Source: an uncultured Muribaculaceae bacterium (GTDB lineage: Bacteria > Bacteroidota > Bacteroidia > Bacteroidales > Muribaculaceae). From it: a DNA stretch of 38,310 bases. A program made the position numbers and the translations under genes. The stretch covers positions 1-38,310 of the forward strand of contig CAMWIJ010000025.1 in assembly GCA_947174275.1 (NCBI GenBank). Reading direction: 5' to 3'. Shown piece after piece: positions 36,281 to 38,310 of the stretch; within the stretch, counting starts at the first letter, position 1; each line of letters begins with the position of its first letter. Under the pieces are notes generated by a model, which saw only the letters and a list, made by a program, of their open reading frames with translations, ran no database searches and had not been told where the DNA came from.

Positions 36281-38035
36281 CTATCGGTCAGATGATTGTA
36301 GCCCTATTCTGGCAACCTCAATCTCGAGCCTGTTGCGGTCGCCTCGGGCTTTGTTTCTTACTTTTGTTCGGTAATTATAGATTGTTGTAAGTGAGTATCT
36401 TAAGAATTTGGCTATCTTGTCACTGTCGGTGATGCCGAGCCTTATCAGGGCGTAGATGCGCAGCTCGGCGTTCAGGCAGCCGGCCTTTTTGGGTATTATG
36501 GCTTCGTCAGGCAGAAGCAGCGCGTTGAAATCTTCCACAAATGTCGGAAACAGACTCAGGAACGTCCGGTCAAACTCTTCATAAAATGATTTCAGCTCGT
36601 CATCGACCAGAGTAGTAGACTTGACAAATTTACGCAATTCCTCTATCTTGCCCGAGCCTAACAGCTTGCCCACTGACTTGCGGTAAGCGTCAAGCATCTC
36701 TATATAGGCCAGCGACTGGTCCATATAGCGCCCGATATACACCTCTTTGAGCTCTGATATCTCCTGAATGGCGCAATTTGCGTCGTGGAGCCTGTCATTA
36801 GAGTGCGTCAGCTGGGTGTTTACCTCGTTGAGGCGGTCATTTGATTGTTTCAGCTGCCCCACAAGGTCGTTCAGGCGGTCGTTTGACTCGGTAAGCCTGC
36901 CGTTGAGCTCATTGAGCTTGTCGTTGGCCTCGACAACCGTGCGACGTTGACGCGCTATGTGCAGCATCTGCTTGCGAATGTAGACAAGCAGACCGATTGC
37001 CACGATAAACAATACGGTGATTATTATTATAGTCCGCTCGAGTGCCTTCTTCTGACTGTGCACCTTCTCGACATAAATGCCGTTTATCATCGGGTAGGAG
37101 GCGTTGAGATCGACTATACGGTGACGTGCGTTGCACTTGGAGGCATCGTCGACCGCCATCGTCAGAAACCGATATGCTCTGTCGAGATCTCCCTCTTTGT
37201 AGAGCATGAGGGCGAGCTCCCGGAGCGACACATATTCTCTCACCGCCGTTTTCATATCCGATATAGCCGATATAAGCAGCTGTTTCTTCCGGTTGGCCGT
37301 GTCGCCCGCCAGAGCATACGAGTCCGATAACGTGAACGCGCATATCGCTTTGTCATGTTCCGACAGCTGGTTGTTCTTCATATAGTTGTCGAGCAGCTCT
37401 ATAGCCTCTTTCGGATGGTTGTGCACATTAAGCTGGTCGGCTTTTATCAGATTATATATCATCGACTCCCGGTCGTATACTGAAAGCAAAGAGTCGCGGT
37501 ATGCCTCTGTCAGAGCCTCGTAGTTGGCTTTGTCAGGCTCGAACACCGACACGTCTGCCAGATTGCCATACATCGTGCGCATCGTGTGGAAATAATATGC
37601 GCGCAGATAGCCGGGCACATCGCTGTAGTCTATCGACTCGGCAAGCTTAAGTGTCTCGTGATACATCCCCGTCATGCCCAGGGTGTTGGCCTTGTTGAGT
37701 TTCGCATTGATGATAAGTTCGTTGTCACCGCTTCGGTTGGCGATGGCTTCCTGACGCAGGCTGATCGAATATGCCGAATCCGCGCTATATGAATTGTAGG
37801 CTGAAAACAGATTGCCAAGCGCGAAAAAACGCTCACGCTCATCCGCCGCCTCCGATATCTTCTGGCGCAGAGCCGCTATCTCGCTCTCTTTGCGGCTGTT
37901 GTATATGTCACGTTGTGATATGACATTATCCAGCTCATTGAGCAATGAGTCTGTCTCTGCTTTCAGTCCGGCAATGGCATCGGAAGTGATAATAAAGCAC
38001 AAAAGAAATATACTTAATATCCTTGCATTCATCAT
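36281..38035 (-). CDS. Membrane-spanning TPR/coiled-coil/HTH regulator (DUF6377-like)
   Basis: A one-pass membrane regulator, probably controlling the adjacent SusC operon. In the 584-residue product from ATG 38035 (ATG 38032 is equally possible) I see a signal peptide (ILSIFLLCFIITSDAIA), a helical TPR-like region to about 330 (periplasmic), one transmembrane helix (about 336-353) followed by the basic RKQMLHIARQRR, a coiled coil of four 14-residue repeats (about 371-426, each starting NDKL or NDRL), a helical linker, and a LuxR-like helix-turn-helix (LNAELRIYALIRLGITDSDK, then IAKFLRYSLTTIYNYRTKVRNKA, about 521-563). This layout matches Bacteroidota DUF6377 proteins as I recall them. The in-frame ATG at 38074 is rejected because its extra residues cover the promoter. 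The ligand and the DNA target are unknown. Confidence 0.82.
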   Translation of the reverse strand: MMNARILSIFLLCFIITSDAIAGLKAETDSLLNELDNVISQRDIYNSRKESEIAALRQKISEAADERERFFALGNLFSAYNSYSADSAYSISLRQEAIANRSGDNELIINAKLNKANTLGMTGMYHETLKLAESIDYSDVPGYLRAYYFHTMRTMYGNLADVSVFEPDKANYEALTEAYRDSLLSVYDRESMIYNLIKADQLNVHNHPKEAIELLDNYMKNNQLSEHDKAICAFTLSDSYALAGDTANRKKQLLISAISDMKTAVREYVSLRELALMLYKEGDLDRAYRFLTMAVDDASKCNARHRIVDLNASYPMINGIYVEKVHSQKKALERTIIIITVLFIVAIGLLVYIRKQMLHIARQRRTVVEANDKLNELNGRLTESNDRLNDLVGQLKQSNDRLNEVNTQLTHSNDRLHDANCAIQEISELKEVYIGRYMDQSLAYIEMLDAYRKSVGKLLGSGKIEELRKFVKSTTLVDDELKSFYEEFDRTFLSLFPTFVEDFNALLLPDEAIIPKKAGCLNAELRIYALIRLGITDSDKIAKFLRYSLTTIYNYRTKVRNKARGDRNRLEIEVARIGLQSSDR

Positions 38036-38043
38036 GGCAGATA

Positions 38044-38075
38044 CAAATATACAAAATATATTTCTGATTTGCAAA
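38044..38075 (-). promoter_or_regulatory. Promoter of the DUF6377-like regulator gene
   Basis: On the minus strand a TTTG -33 box (38072-38075) and a TATATTTG -7 box (38044-38051) are 20 bases apart, an excellent Bacteroidota consensus match. The predicted start (about 38036-38041) is only 0-8 bases from the ATG codons at 38035 and 38032, so the transcript would be leaderless or nearly so. The rest of the flank to 38201 is AT-rich with a direct repeat AACTCAGAG at 38145-38153 and 38178-38186, of unknown meaning. Confidence 0.55.
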
Positions 38076-38201
38076 TCCCGAATGTTAAATATTTTAGTAT
38101 TAATTTAATATATATATAGTATAATTTTAGCATAATCCTCCGGCAACTCAGAGTAAAGTGGAGAGCTGATGTCGCAGAACTCAGAGAAATGCCTCCAAAA
38201 A

Positions 38202-38274
38202 GTAGGGACGCACGGCTCGTGCGTCCGCCAATATCTTGATTATCAGACATAACATGCGGACGCACGAGCCGTGC
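38202..38274. repeat. Second REPIN-like element, right copy truncated
   Basis: A full 26-base REP copy (38202-38227) is followed by a spacer with the TGATTATCAG core and an inverted partial copy (38257-38274) that matches for 18 bases and then diverges. Its left copy and flanks closely match the single copy at 27782-27807. Confidence 0.75.
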
Positions 38275-38310
38275 AATGTCACTAACTTAAGACTAAATTC
38301 CACGTTTATA

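Noticed and set aside
38145-38186. Direct repeat AACTCAGAG (two copies, 33 bases apart) upstream of the regulator as an operator
   Set aside because: Only nine bases long, no symmetry, and no second occurrence near the SusC promoter; too weak to call.

Overview
The window looks like the chromosome of a gut Bacteroidales bacterium, most plausibly a Muribaculaceae-type genome (inference). The grounds are two SusC/SusD pairs, many lipoproteins with Bacteroidota lipoboxes, promoters with the Bacteroidota -7 box TAnnTTTG, weak Shine-Dalgarno use, and GC-rich coding DNA with AT-rich gaps. I see no phage, insertion sequence, CRISPR array, tRNA or rRNA.

Layout. (1) Positions 1-1789, plus strand: the tail of an unknown gene, then pabB-like and pabC-like folate genes, ending tail-to-tail against an alpha-galactosidase with an 11-base overlap. 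(2) Positions 1779-27318: a large beta-mannan (galacto/gluco-mannan) utilization locus. A GH36 alpha-galactosidase gene on the minus strand diverges from an AraC-type regulator gene. The regulator is followed by a GH5 mannanase, a SusC/SusD pair, two TIG-domain surface glycan-binding lipoproteins and a GH26 mannanase. A strong intrinsic terminator follows. The second block encodes a GH94 cellobiose-type phosphorylase, a second GH26, a GH130 mannosyl-glucose phosphorylase, a GPH-family sugar symporter, a cellobiose/mannobiose 2-epimerase, an SGNH acetylesterase and a GH3 beta-glucosidase. (3) Positions 27319-27921: a gene-free 603-base convergent gap with two terminators and a family of short palindromic repeats (REP/REPIN-like). 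(4) Positions 27922-38035, minus strand: a second, small locus. In transcription order it has a membrane-spanning TPR/coiled-coil/HTH regulator (DUF6377-like), SusC, SusD, a SusE/SusF-like lipoprotein with five tandem modules, and one GH27-like (clan GH-D) lipoprotein enzyme. (5) Positions 38036-38310: the regulator promoter and another copy of the REP element.

How the genes work together. For the mannan locus, the lipoprotein mannanases (GH5, GH26) would cut the polymer, probably at the surface; the TIG proteins and SusD would bind it; SusC would import oligosaccharides; GH36, the esterase, GH3 and the second GH26 would trim them in the periplasm; and the symporter would pass disaccharides to the cytoplasm. 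There the epimerase plus GH130 would convert mannobiose to mannose-1-phosphate and glucose, while GH94 would phosphorolyse cellobiose from glucomannan. This scheme follows the known Bacteroides fragilis GH26-AGE-GH130 pathway; GH94 is an added branch. The substrate of the second locus cannot be read from sequence. SusE/SusF-like modules hint at an alpha-glucan, whereas a GH27-type enzyme hints at alpha-galactosides or isomalto-type glucans.

Main second-look items: the 14-residue x4 coiled-coil repeat in the regulator, its almost leaderless promoter, the five-module SusE/F-like protein, the divergent GH27-like enzyme, the REPIN family and its direct copies flanking the second locus, and the terminator that splits the mannan locus in two.
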